Under the pieces are notes generated by a model. The model was not told the DNA's origin. It worked only from the letters and a program-made list of their open reading frames with translations, and made no database searches. This document shows positions 22,600-36,319 of a stretch of 64,000 nucleotides of DNA, in pieces. A program made the translations under genes and the position numbers. Source of the DNA: Pictodentalium vernedei (Eukaryota > Mollusca > Scaphopoda > Dentaliida > Dentaliidae); NCBI GenBank assembly GCA_031216915.1, contig JAUFNR010000039.1, forward strand, positions 1 through 64,000. The letters are read 5' to 3'. Numbering within the stretch: the first letter of the stretch is position 1; each line of letters opens with the position of its first letter.

Positions 22600-25500
22600 A
22601 TCGGCCCCCTGGGTTTATATTTGGGCTCAGTATAGGAGCCCAAATTTGAACTTAGTACATTTCAGGCAAATTTCTTAAAAAATCTTCTTCTCCAGATCCA
22701 GCAGGCAGAATCTTCTGATATTTGGTATGCAACATTGTGGGGTGGATCTGATTCAAGTTTGTTCAAATCTGCTCACTAGATTCATATTTGGGGTCACTAT
22801 AGAAGCTCGAATTCGAACTTAGTGCATTTCAGGCAAATTTCTTCAAAAATCTTCTTCTCCAGATCCAGCAGGCAGAATCGTTTCATATTTGGTTTGCAGC
22901 ATTGTGGGGTATAGCTGATTCAAGTTTGTTCAAATCGGCTCCCTAGATTCGTATTTGGGCTCACTATAGAAGCTCGAATTTTAACTTAGTGCATTTCAGG
23001 CAAATTTCTTCAAAAATCTTCTTCTCCAGATCCAGCTGGCAGAATATTTTCATATTTGGTATGCAACATTGTGGGGTGGATCGGATTCAAGTTTGTTCAA
23101 ATCGGCCCCCTGGATTCATATTTGGGCTCACTATAGAAGCCCGAATTAGAAATTAGTGCATTTCAGGCAAATTTCTTCAAAAATCTTCTTCTCCAGATCC
23201 AGCTGGCAGAATCTTTTCATATTTGGTATGCAACATTGTGGGGTGGAGCTGATTCAAGTTTGTTCAAATTGGATCCCTAGATTCGTATTTGGGCTCACTA
23301 TAGAAGCTCGAATTTGAACTTAGTGCATTTCATGCAAATTTCTTCAAAAATATTCTTCTCCAGATCCAGCAGGCAGAATCTTTTCATAGTTGGTATGCAA
23401 CATTGTAGGGTGGATCTGATTCAAGTTTGTTCAAATCGGCCCCCTGGCTGGGTTCATATTTGGGCTCAGTATAGGAGCCCGATTTCGAACTTAGTGCATT
23501 TCAGGCAAATTTCTTAAAAAATCTTCTTCTCCAGATCCAGCAGACAGAATCTTTTGATATTTGGTATGCAATATTGTGGTGTGGATCTGATTCAAGTTTG
23601 TTCAAATCGGCTCCCTAGATTCATATTTGGGCTCACTATAGAAGCTCGAAATCGAACTTAGTGCATTTCAGGCAAATTTCTTTAAAAATCTTCTTCTCCA
23701 GATCCAGCAGGCAAAATCTTTTCATATTTGGTAAGCAACATTGTGGGGTGGATCTGGTTCAAGTTTGTTCAAATTGGCCCCCTGGGTTTATATTTGGGCT
23801 CTGTATAGGAGCCCAAATTTGAACTTAGTACATTTCAGGCAAATTTCTTAAAAAATCTTCTTCTCCAGATCCAGCAGGCAGAATCTTTTGATATTTTGTA
23901 TGCAACATTGTGGGGTGGATCTGATTCAAATTTGTTCAAATTGGCTCCCTAGATTCATATTTGGGCTCACTATAGAAGCTTGAATTCGAACTTAGTGCAT
24001 TTCAGGCAAATTTCTTAAAAAATCTTCTTCTCCAGATCCAGCAGGCAGAATCTTTTCATAGTTGGTATGCAACATTGTAGGGTGGATCTGATTCAAGTTT
24101 GTTCAAATCGGCTCCCTGGCTGGGTTCATATTTGGGCTCAGGATAGGAGCCCCATTTCGAACTTAGTGCATTTCAGGCAAATTTCTTAAAAAATCTTCTC
24201 CAGATCCAGCAGACAGAATCTTTTGATATTTGGTATGCAATATTGTGGTGTGGATCTGATTCAAGTTTGTTCAAATCGGCTCCCTAGATTCATATTTGGG
24301 CTCACTATAGAAGCTCTAAATCGAACTTAGTGCATTTCAGACAAATTTCTTAAAAAATCTTCTTCTCCAGATCCAGCAGGCAAAATCTTTTCATATTTGG
24401 TAAGCAACATTGTGGGGTGGATCTGGTTCAAGTTTGTTCAAATCGGCCCCCTGGGTTTATATTTGGGCTCAGTATAGGAGCCCAAATTTGAACTTAATGC
24501 ATTTCAGGCAAATTTCTTAAAAAATCTTCTTCTCCAGATCCAGCAGGCAGAATCTTTTGATATTTGGTATGCAACATTGTGGGGTGGATCTGATTCAAGT
24601 TTGTTCAAATCTGCTCACTAGATTCATATTTGGGGTCACTATAGAAGCTCGAATTCGAACTTAGTGCATTTCAGGCAAATTTCTTCAAAAATCTTCTTCT
24701 CCAGATCCAGCAGGCAGAATCGTTTCATATTTGGTTTGCAGCATTGTGGGGTATAGCTGATTCAAGTTTGTTCAAATCGGCTCCCTAGATTCGTATTTGG
24801 GCTCACTATAGAAGCTCGAATTTTAACTTAGTGCATTTCAGGCAAATTTCTTAAAAAATCTTCTTCTCCAGATCCAGCTGGCAGAATATTTTCATATTTG
24901 GTATGCAACATTGTGGGGTGGATCGGATTCAAGTTTGTTCAAATCGGCCCCCTGGATTCATATTTGGGCTCACTATAGAAGCCCGAATTAGAAATTAGTG
25001 CATTTCAGGCAAATTTCTTCAAAAATCTTCTTCTCCAGATCCAGCTGGCAGAATCTTTTCATATTTGGTATGCAACATTGTGGGGTGGAGCTGATTCAAG
25101 TTTGTTCAAATTGGATCCCTAGATTCGTATTTGGGCTCACTATAGAAGCTCGAATTTGAACTTAGTGCATTTCAGGCAAATTTCTTCAAAAATATTCTTC
25201 TCCAGATCCAGCAGGCAGAATCTTTTCATAGTTGGTATGCAACATTGTAGGGTGGATCTGATTCAAGTTTGTTCAAATCGGCCCCCTGGCTGGGTTCATA
25301 TTTGGGCTCAGTATAGGAGCCCGATTTTCGAACTTAGTGCATTTCAGGCAAATTTCTTAAAAAATCTTCTTCTCCAGATCCAGCAGACAGAATCTTTTGA
25401 TATTTGGTATGCAATATTGTGGCGTGGATCTGATTCAAGTTTGTTCAAATCGGCTCCCTAGATTCATATTTGGGCTCACTATAGAAGCTCGAAATCGAAC

Positions 25501-28200
25501 TTAGTGCATTTCAGGCAAATTTCTTTAAAAATCTTCTCCAGATCCAGCAGGCAAAATCTTTTCATATTTGGTAAGCAACATTGTGGGGTGGATCTGGTTC
25601 AAGTTTGTTCAAATTGGCCCCCTGGGTTTATATTTGGGCTCTGTATAGGAGCCCAAATTTGAACTTAGTACATTTCAGGCAAATTTCTTAAAAAATCTTC
25701 TTCTCCAGATCCAGCAGGCAGAATCTTTTGATATTTGGTATGCAACATTGTGGGGTGGATCTGATTCAAATTTGTTCAAATTGGCTCCCTAGATTCATAT
25801 TTGGGCTCACTATAGAAGCTTGAATTCGAACTTAGTGCATTTCAGGCAAATTTCTTAAAAAATCTTCTTCTCCAGATCCAGCAGGCAGAATCTTTTCATA
25901 GTTGGTATGCAACATTGTAGGGTGGATCTGATTCAAGTTTGTTCAAATCGGCTCCCTGGCTGGGTTCATATTTGGGCTCAGGATAGGAGCCCGATTTCGA
26001 ACTTAGTGCATTTCAGGCAAATTTCTTAAAAAATCTTCTCCAGATCCAGCAGACAGAATCTTTTGATATTTGGTATGCAATATTGTGGCGTGGATCTGAT
26101 TCAAGTTTGTTCAAATCGGCTCCCTAGATTCATATTTGGGCTCACTATAGAAGCTCTAAATCGAACTTAGTGCATTTCAGACAAATTTCTTAAAAAATCT
26201 TCTTCTCCAGATCCAGCAGGCAAAATATTTTCATATTTGGTAAGCAACATTGTGGGGTGGATCTGGTTCAAGTTTGTTCAAATCGGCCCCCTGGGTTTAT
26301 CTTTGGGCTCAGTATAGGAGCCCAAATTTGAACTTAATGCATTTCAGGCAAATTTCTTAAAAAATCTTCTTCTCCAGATCCAGCAGGCAGAATCTTTTGA
26401 TATTTGGTATGCAACATTGTGGGGTGGATCTGATTCAAGTTTGTTCAAATCTGCTCACTAGATTCATATTTGGGGTCACTATAGAAGCTCGAATTCGAAC
26501 TTAGTGCATTTCAGGCAAATTTCTTAAAAAATCTTCTTCTCCAGATCCAGCAGGCAGAATCGTTTCATATTTGGTTTGCAGCATTTTGGGGTATAGCTGA
26601 TTCAAGTTTGTTCAAATCGGCTCCCTAGATTCGTATTTGGGCTCACTATAGAAGCTCGAATTTTAACTTAGTGCATTTCAGGCAAATTTCTTAAAAAATC
26701 TTCTTCTCCAGATCCAGCTGGCAGAATATTTTCATATTTGGTATGCAACATTGTGGGGTGGATCGGATTCAAGTTTGTTCAAATCGGCCCCCTGGATTCA
26801 TATTTGGGCTCACTATAGAAGCCCGAATTAGAAATTAGTGCATTTCAGGCAAATTTCTTCAAAAGTCTTCTTCTCCAGATCCAGCTGGCAGAATCTTTTC
26901 ATATTTGGTATGCAACATTGTGGGGTGGAGCTGATTCAAGTTTGTTCAAATTGGATCCCTAGATTCGTATTTGGGCTCACTATAGAAGCTCGAATTTGAA
27001 CTTAGTGCATTTCAGGCAAATTTCTTCAAAAATATTCTTCTCCAGATCCAGCAGTTAGAATCTTTTCATAGTTGCTATGCAACATTGTAGGGTGGATCTG
27101 ATTCAAGTTTGTTCAAATCGGCCCCCTGGCTGGGTTCATATTTGGGCTCAGTATAGGAGCCCGATTTCGAACTTAGTGCATTTCAGGCAAATTTCTTAAA
27201 AAATCTTCTTCTCCAGATCCAGCAGACAGAATCTTTTGATATTTGGTATGCAATATTGTGGCGTGGATCTGATTCAAGTTTGTTCAAATCGGCTCCCTAG
27301 ATTCGTATTTGGGCTCACTATAGAAGCTCGAAATCGAACTTAGTGCATTTCAGGCAAATTTCTTAAAAAATCTTCTTCTACAGATCCAGCAGGCAAAATC
27401 TTTTCATATTCGGTAAGCAACATTGTGGGGTGGATCTGGTTCAAGTTTGTTTAAATCGGCCCCCTGGGTTTATATTTGGGCTCAGTATAGGAGCCCAAAT
27501 TTGAACTTAGTACATTTCAGGCAAATTTCTTAAAAAATCTTCTTCTCCAGATCCAGCAGGCAGAATCTTTTGATATTTGGTATGCAACATTGTGGGGTGG
27601 ATCTGATTCAAATTTGTTCAAATTGGCTCCCTAGATTCATATTTGGGCTCACTATAGAAGCTTGAATTCGAACTTAGTGCATTTCAGGCAAATTTCTTAA
27701 AAAATCTTCTTCTCCAGATCCAGCAGGCAGAATCTTTTCATAGTTGGTATGCAACATTGTAGGGTGGATCTGATTCAAGTTTGTTCAGATCGGCTCCCTG
27801 GCTGGGTTCATATTTGGGCTCAGGATAGGAGCCCGATTTCGAACTTAGTGCATTTCAGGCAAATTTCTTAAAAAATCTTCTTCTCCAGATCCAGCAGACA
27901 GAATCTTTTGATATTTGGTATGCAATATTGTGGCGTGGATCTGATTCAAGTTTGTTCAAATCGGCTCCCTAGATTCATATTTGGGCTCACTATAGAAGCT
28001 CTAAATCGAACTTAGTGCATTTCAGACAAATTTCTTAAAAAATCTTCTTCTCCAGATCCAACAGGCAAAATCCTTTCATATTTGGTAAGCAACATTGCGG
28101 GGTGGATCTGGTTCAAGTTTGTTCAAATCGGCCCCCTGGGTTTATATTTGGGCTCAGTATAGGAGCCCAAATTTGAACTTAGTACATTTCAGGCAAATTT
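22600..28200 (+). repeat. 11-monomer (1,842-bp) higher-order repeat, about three copies
   Basis: The rare variant TCTGCTCACTAGATTC with GGGGTCAC occurs at 22770, 24612 and 26453 (spacing 1,842 and 1,841), with a related form at 28295. The CTGGCTGGG subtype frame at 23314 recurs at 25156. Monomers 11 apart are more alike than neighbours, which is the definition of a higher-order repeat. Related 10- and 12-monomer spacings (1,675 and 2,012 bp) occur further right. Borders are approximate. Confidence 0.8.
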
Positions 28201-31200
28201 CTTAAAAAATCTTCTTCTCCAGATCCAGCAAGCAGAATCTTTTGATATTTGGTATGCAACATTGTGGGGTGGATCTGATTCAAGTTTGTTCAAATCGGCT
28301 CACTAGATTCATATTTGGGCTCACTATAGAAGCTCGAATTCGAACTTAGTGCATTTCAGGCAAATTTCTTAAAAAATCTTCTTCTCCAGATCCAGCAGGC
28401 AGAATCTTTTCATATTTGGTATGCAACATTGTGGGGTGGATCGGATTCAAGTTTGTTCAAATCGGCCCCCTGGATTCATATTTGGGCTCACTATAGAAGC
28501 CCGAATTAGAAATTAGTGCATTTCAGGCAAATTTCTTCAAAAATCTTCTTCTCCAGATCCAGCTGGCAGAATCTTTTGATATTTGGTATGCAACATTGTG
28601 GGGTGGAGCTGATTCAAGTTTGTTCAAATTGGATCCCTAGATTCGTATTTGGGCTCACTATAGAAGCTCGAATTTGAACTTAGTGCATTTCAGGCAAATT
28701 TCTTCAAAAATATTCTTCTCCAGATCCAGCAGGCAGAATCTTTTCATAGTTGGTATGCAACATTGTAGGATGGATCTGATTCAAGTTTGTTCAAATCGGC
28801 CCCCTGGCTGGGTTCATATTTGGGCTCAGTATAGGAGCCCAATTTCGAACTTAGTGCATTTCAGGCAAATTTCTTAAAAAATCTTCTTCTCCAGATCCAG
28901 CAGACAGAATCTTTTGATATTTGGTATGCAATATTGTGGTGTGGATCTGATTCAAGTTTGTTCAAATCGGCTCCCTAGATTCATATTTGGGCTCACTATA
29001 GAAGCTCGAAATCGAACTTAGTGCATTTCAGGCAAATTTCTTTAAAAATCTTCTTCTCCAGATCCAGCAGGCAAAATCTTTTCATATTTGGTAAGCAACA
29101 TTGTGGGGTGGATCTGGTTCAAGTTTGTTCAAATTGGCCCCCTGGGTTTATATTTGGGCTCTGTATAGGAGCCCAAATTTGAACTTAGTACATTTCAGGC
29201 AAATTTCTTAAAAAATCTTCTTCTCCAGATCCAGCAGGCAGAATCTTTTGATATTTGGTATGCAACATTGTGGGGTGGATCTGATTCAAATTTGTTCAAA
29301 TCGGCTCCCTAGATTCATATTTGGGCTCACCATAGAAGCTCGAATTCGAACTTAGTGCATTTCAGGCAAATTTCTTAAAAAATCTTCTTCTCCAGATCCA
29401 GCAGGCAGAATCTTTTCATATTTGGTAAGCAACATTGTGGGGTGGATCTGATTCAAGTTTGTTCAAATCGCTCCCCTGGGTTTATATTTGGGCTCAGTAT
29501 AGGAGCCCAAATTTGAACTTAGTGAATTTCAGGCAAATTTCTTAAAAAATCTTTTTCTCCAGATCCAGCAGGCAGAATCTTTTGATATTTGGTATGCAAC
29601 ATTGTGGGGTGGATCTGATTCAAATTTGTTCAAATTGGCTCCCTAGATTCATATTTGGGCTCACTATAGAAGCTTGAATTCGAACTTAGTGCATTTCAGG
29701 CAAATTTCTTAAAAAATCTTCTTCTCCAGATCCAGCAGGCAGAATCTTTTCATAGTTGGTATGCAACATTGTAGGGTGGATCTGATTCAAGTTTGTTCAG
29801 ATCGGCTCCCTGGCTGGGTTCATATTTGGGCTCAGGATAGGAGCCCGATTTCGAACTTAGTGCATTTCAGGCAAATTTCTTAAAAAATCTTCTTCTCCAG
29901 ATCCAGCAGACAGAATCTTTTGATATTTGGTATGCAATATTGTGGCGTGGATCTGATTCAAGTTTGTTCAAATCAGCTCCCTAGATTCATATTTGGGCTC
30001 ACTATAGAAGCTCTAAATCGAACTTAGTGCATTTCAGACAAATTTCTTAAAAAATCTTCTTCTCCAGATCCAACAGTCAAAATCTTTTCATATTTGGTAA
30101 GCAACATTGCGGGGTGGATCTGGTTCAAGTTTGTTCAAATCGGCCCCCTGGGTTTATATTTGGGCTCAGTATAGGAGCCCAAATTTGAACTTAGTACATT
30201 TCAGGCAAATTTCTTAAAAAATCTTCTTCTCCAGATCCAGCAAGCATAATCTTTTGATATTTGGTATGCAACATTGTGGGGTGGATCTGATTCAAGTTTG
30301 TTCAAATCGGCTCACTAGATTCATATTTGGGCTCACTATAGAAGCTCGAATTCGAACTTAGTGCATTTCAGGCAAATTTCTTAAAAAACCTTCTTCTCCA
30401 GATCCAGCAGGCAGAATCTTTTCATATTTGGTATGCAACATTGTGGGGTGGATCGGATTCAAGTTTGTTCAAATCGGCCCCCTGGATTCATATTTGGGCT
30501 CACTATAGAAGCCCGAATTAGAAATTAGTGCATTTCAGGCAAATTTCTTCAAAAATCTTCTTCTCCAGATCCAGCTGGCAGAATCTTTTGATATTTGGTA
30601 TGCAACATTGTGGGGTGGAGCTGATTCAAGTTTGTTCAAATTGGATCCCTAGATTCGTATTTGGGCTCACTATAGAAGCTCGAATTTGAACTTAGTGCAT
30701 TTCAGGCAAATTTCTTCAAAAATATTCTTCTCCAGATCCAGCAGGCAGAATCTTTTCATAGTTGGTATGCAACATTGTAGGATGGATCTGATTCAAGTTT
30801 GTTCAAATCGGCCCCCTGGCTGGGTTCATATTTGGGCTCAGTATAGGAGCCCGATTTCGAACTTAGTGCATTTCAGGCAAATTTCTTAAAAAATCTTCTT
30901 CTCCAGATCCAGCAGACAGAATCTTTTGATATTTGGTATGCAATATTGTGGCATGGATCTGATTCAAGTTTGTTCAAATCGGCTCCCTAGATTCATATTT
31001 GGGCTCACTATAGAAGCTCGAAATCGAACTTAGTGCATTTCAGGCAAATTTCTTTAAAAATCTTCTTCTCCAGATCCAGCAGGCAAAATCTTTTCATATT
31101 TGGTAAGCAACATTGTGGGGTGGATCTGGTTCAAGTTTGTTCAAATTGGCCCCCTGGGTTTATATTTGGGCTTTGTATAGGAGCCCAAATTTGAACTTAG

Positions 31201-34200
31201 TACATTTCTGGCAAATTTCTTAAAAAATCTTCTTCTCCAGATCCAGCAGGCAGAATCTTTTGATATTTGGTATGCAACATTGTGGGGTGGATCTGATTCA
31301 AATTTGTTCAAATTGGCTCCCTAGATTCATATTTGGGCTCACTATAGAAGCTTGAATTCGAACTTAGTGCATTTCAGGCAAATTTCTTAAAAAATCTTCT
31401 TCTCCAGATCCAGCAGGCAGAATCTTTTCATAGTTGGTGTGCAACATTGTAGGGTGGATCTGATTCAAGTTTGTTCAAATCGGCTCCCTGGCTGGGTTCA
31501 TATTTGGGCTCAGGATAGGAGCCCAATTTCGAACTTAGTGCATTTCAGGCAAATTTCTTAAAAAATCTTCTCCAGATCCAGCAGACAGAATCTTTTGATA
31601 TTTGGTATGCAATTTTGTGGCGTGGATCTGATTCAAGTTTGTTCAAATCGGCTCCCTAGATTCATATTTGGGCTCACTATAGAAGCTCTAAATCGAACTT
31701 AGTGCATTTCAGGCAAATTTCTTAAAAAATCTTCTTCTCCAGATCCAGCAGGCAGAATCGTTTCATATTTGGTATGCAACATTGTAGGGTGGATCTGATT
31801 CAAGTTTGTTCAAATCGGCCCCCTGGCTGGGTTCATATTTGGGCTCAGTATAGGAGCCCGATTTCGAACTTAGTGCATTTCAGGCAAATATCTTAAAAAA
31901 TCTTCTTCTCCAGATCCAGCAGGCAAAATCTTTTCATATATGGTAAGCAACATTGTGGGGTGGATCTGGTTCAAGTTTGTTCAAATCGGCCCCCTGGGTT
32001 TATATTTGGGCTCAGTATAGGAGCCCAAATTTGAACTTAGTACATTTCAGGCAAATTTCTTAAAAAATCTTCTTCTCCAGATCCAGCAGGCAGAATCTTC
32101 TGATATTTGGTATGCAACATTGTGGGGTGGATCTGGTTCACGTTTGTTCAAATCGGCCCCCTGGGTTTATATTTGGGCTCAGTATAGGAACCCAAATTTG
32201 AACTTAATGCATTTCAGGCAAATTTCTTAAAAAATCTTCTTCTCCAGATCCAGCAAGCAGAATCTTTTGATATTTGGTATGCAACATTGTGGGGTGGATC
32301 TGATTCAAGTTTGTTCAAATCGGCTCACTAGATTCATATTTGGGCTCACTATAGAAGCTCGAATTCGAACTTAGTGCATTTCAGGCAAATTTCTTAAAAA
32401 ATCTTCTTCTCCAGATCCAGCATGCAGAAACTTTTGATATTTGGTATGCAACATTGTGGGGTGGATCTGATTCAAGTTTGTTCAAATCGGCCCCCTGGAT
32501 CCATATTTGGGCTCACTATAGAAGCCCGAATTAGAAATTAGTGCATTTCAGGCAAATTTCTTAAAAAATCTTCTCCAGATCCAGCAGGCAGAATCTTTTG
32601 CTATTTGGTATGCAACATTGTGGGGCGGATCTGATTCAAGTTTGTTCAAATCGGCTTCCTAGATTCATATTTGGGCTCACTATAGGAGCTCAAATTCGAA
32701 CTTAGTGCATTTCAGGCAAATTTCTTAAAAAATCTTCTTCTCCAGATCCAGCAGGCAAAATCTTTTCATATATGGTAAGCAACATTGTGGGGTCGATCTG
32801 GTTCAAGTTTGTTCAAATCGGCCCCCTGGGTTTATATTTGGGCTCAGTATAGGAGCCCAAATTTGAACTTAGTACATTACAGGCAAATTTCTTAAAAAAT
32901 CTTCTTCTCCAGATCCAGCAGGCAGAATCTTCTGATATTTGGTATGCAACATTGTGGGGTGGATCTGATTCAAGTTTGTTCAAATCTGCTCACTAGATTC
33001 ATATTTGGGGTCACTATGGAAGCTCGAATTCGAACTTAGTGCATTTCAGGCAAATTTCTTCAAAAATCTTCTTCTCCAGATCCAGCAGGCAGAATCGTTT
33101 CATATTTGGTTTGCAGCATTGTGGGGTATAGCTGATTCAAGTTTGTTCAAATCGGCTCCCTAGATTCGTATTTGGGCTCACTATAGAAGCTCGAATTTTA
33201 ACTTAGTGCATTTCAGGCAAATTTCTTCAAAAATCTTCTTCTCCAGATCCAGCTGGCAGAATATTTTCATATTTGGTATGCAACATTGTGGGGTGGATCG
33301 GATTCAAGTTTGTTCAAATCGGCCCCCTGGATTCATATTTGGGCTCACTATAGAAGCCCGAATTAGAAATTAGTGCATTTCAGGCAAATTTCTTCAAAAA
33401 TCTTCTTCTCCAGATCCAGCTGGCAGAATCTTTTCATATTTGGTATGCAACATTGTGGGGTGGAGCTGATTCAAGTTTGTTCAAATTGGATCCCTAGATT
33501 CGTATTTGGGCTCACTATAGAAGCTCGAATTTGAACTTAGTGCATTTCAGGCAAATTTCTTCAAAAATATTCTTCTCCAGATCCAGCAGGCAGAATCTTT
33601 TCATAGTTGGTATGCAACATTGTAGGGTGGATCTGATTCAAGTTTGTTCAAATCGGCCCCCTGGCTGGGTTCATATTTGGGCTCAGTATAGGAGCCCGAT
33701 TTCAAACTTAGTGCATTTCAGGCAAATTTCTTAAAAAATCTTCTTCTCCAGATCCAGCAGACAGAATCTTTTGATATTTGGTATGCAATATTGTGGCGTG
33801 GATCTGATTCAAGTTTGTTCAAATCGGCTCCCTAGATTCATATTTGGGCTCACTATAGAAGCTCGAAATCGAACTTAGTGCATTTCAGGCAAATTTCTTT
33901 AAAAATCTTCTTCTCCAGATCCAGCAGGCAAAATCTTTTCATATTTGGTAAGCAACATTGTGGGGTGGATCTGGTTCAAGTTTGTTCAAATTGGCCCCCT
34001 GGGTTTATATTTGGGCTCTGTATAGGAGCCCAAATTTGAACTTAGTACATTTCAGGCAAATTTCTTAAAAAATCTTCTTCTCCAGATCCAGCAGGCAGAA
34101 TCTTTTCATAGTTGGTATGCAACATTGTAGGGTGGATCTGATTCAAGTTTGTTCAAATCGGCTCCCTGGCTGGGTTCATATTTGGGCTCAGGATAGGAGC

Positions 34201-36319
34201 CCGATTTCGAACTTAGTGCATTTCAGGCAAATTTCTTAAAAAATCTACTCCAGATCCAGCAGACAGAATCTTTTGATATTTGGTATGCAATATTGTGGCG
34301 TGGATCTGATTCAAGTTTGTTCAAATCGGCTCCCTAGATTCATATTTGGGCTCACTATAGAAGCTCTAAATCGAACTTAGTGCATTTCAGACAAATTTCT
34401 TAAAAAATCTTCTTCTCCAGATCCAGCAGGCAAAATCTTTTCATATTTGGTAAGCAACATTGTGGGGTGGATCTGGTTCAAGTTTGTTCAAATCGGCCCC
34501 CTGGGTTTATATTTGGGCTCAGTATAGGAGCCCAAATTTGAACTTAATGCATTTCAGGCAAATTTCTTAAAAAATCTTCTTCTCCAGATCCAGCAGGCAG
34601 AATCTTTTGATATTTGGTATGCAACATTGTGGGGTGGATCTGATTCAAGTTTGTTCAAATCTGCTCACTAGATTCATATTTGGGGTCACTATAGAAGCTC
34701 GAATTCGAACTTAGTGCATTTCAGGCAAATTTCTTCAAAAATCTTCTTCTCCAGATCCAGCAGGCAGAATCGTTTCATATTTGGTTTGCAGCATTGTGGG
34801 GTATAGCTGATTCAAGTTTGTTCAAATCGGCTCCCTAGATTCGTATTTGGGCTCACTATAGAAGCTCGAATTTTAACTTAGTGCATTTCAGGCAAATTTC
34901 TTAAAAAATCTTCTTCTCCAGATCCAGCTGGCAGAATATTTTCATATTTGGTATGCAACATTGTGGGGTGGATCGGATTCAAGTTTGTTCAAATCGGCCC
35001 CCTGGATTCATATTTGGGCTCACTAAAGAAGCCCGAATTAGAAATTAGTGCATTTCAGGCAAATTTCTTCAAAAATCTTCTTCTCCAGATCCAGCTGGCA
35101 GAATCTTTTCATATTTGGTATGCAACATTGTGGGGTGGAGCTGATTCAAGTTTGTTCAAATTGGATCCCTAGATTCGTATTTGGGCTCACTATAGAAGCT
35201 CGAATTTGAACTTAGTGCATTTCAGGCAAATTTCTTCAAAAATATTCTTCTCCAGATCCAGCAGGCAGAATCTTTTCATAGTTGGTATGCAACATTGTAG
35301 GGTGGATCTGATTCAAGTTTGTTCAAATCGGCCCCCTGGCTGGGTTCATATTTGGGCTCAGTATAGGAGCCCGATTTTCGAACTTAGTGCATTTCAGGCA
35401 AATTTCTTAAAAAATCTTCTTCTCCAGATCCAGCAGACAGAATCTTTTGATATTTGGTATGCAATATTGTGGCGTGGATCTGATTCAAGTTTGTTCAAAT
35501 CGGCTCCCTCGATTCATATTTGGGCTCACTATAGAAGCTCGAAATCGAACTTAGTGCATTTCAGGCAAATTTCTTTAAAAATCTTCTTCTCCAGATCCAG
35601 CAGGCAAAATCTTTTCATATTTGGTAAGCAACATTGTGGGGTGGATCTGGTTCAAGTTTGTTCAAATTGGCCCCCTGGGTTTATATTTGGGCTCTGTATA
35701 GGAGCCCAAATTTGAACTTAGTACATTTCAGGCAAATTTCTTAAAAAATCTTCTTCTCCAGATCCAGCAGGCAGAATCTTTTGATATTTGGTATGCAACA
35801 TTGTGGGGTGGATCTGATTCAAATTTGTTCAAATTGGCTCCCTAGATTCATATTTGGGCTCACTATAGAAGCTTGAATTCGAACTTAGTGCATTTCAGGC
35901 AAATTTCTTAAAAAATCTTCTTCTCCAGATCCAGCAGGCAGAATCTTTTCATAGTTGGTATGCAACATTGTAGGGTGGATCTGATTCAAGTTTGTTCAAA
36001 TCGGCTCCCTGGCTGGGTTCATATTTGGGCTCAGGATAGGAGCCCGATTTCGAACTTAGTGCATTTCAGGCAAATTTCTTAAAAAATCTTCTCCAGATCC
36101 AGCAGACAGAATCTTTTGATATTTGGTATGGAATATTGTGGCGTGGATCTGATTCAAGTTTGTTCAAATCGGCTCCCTAGATTCATATTTGGGCTCACTA
36201 TAGAAGCTCTAAATCGAACTTAGTGCATTTCAGACAAATTTCTTAAAAAATCTTCTTCTCCAGATCCAGCAGGCAAAATCTTTTCATATTTGGTAAGCAA
36301 CATTGTGGGGTGGATCTGG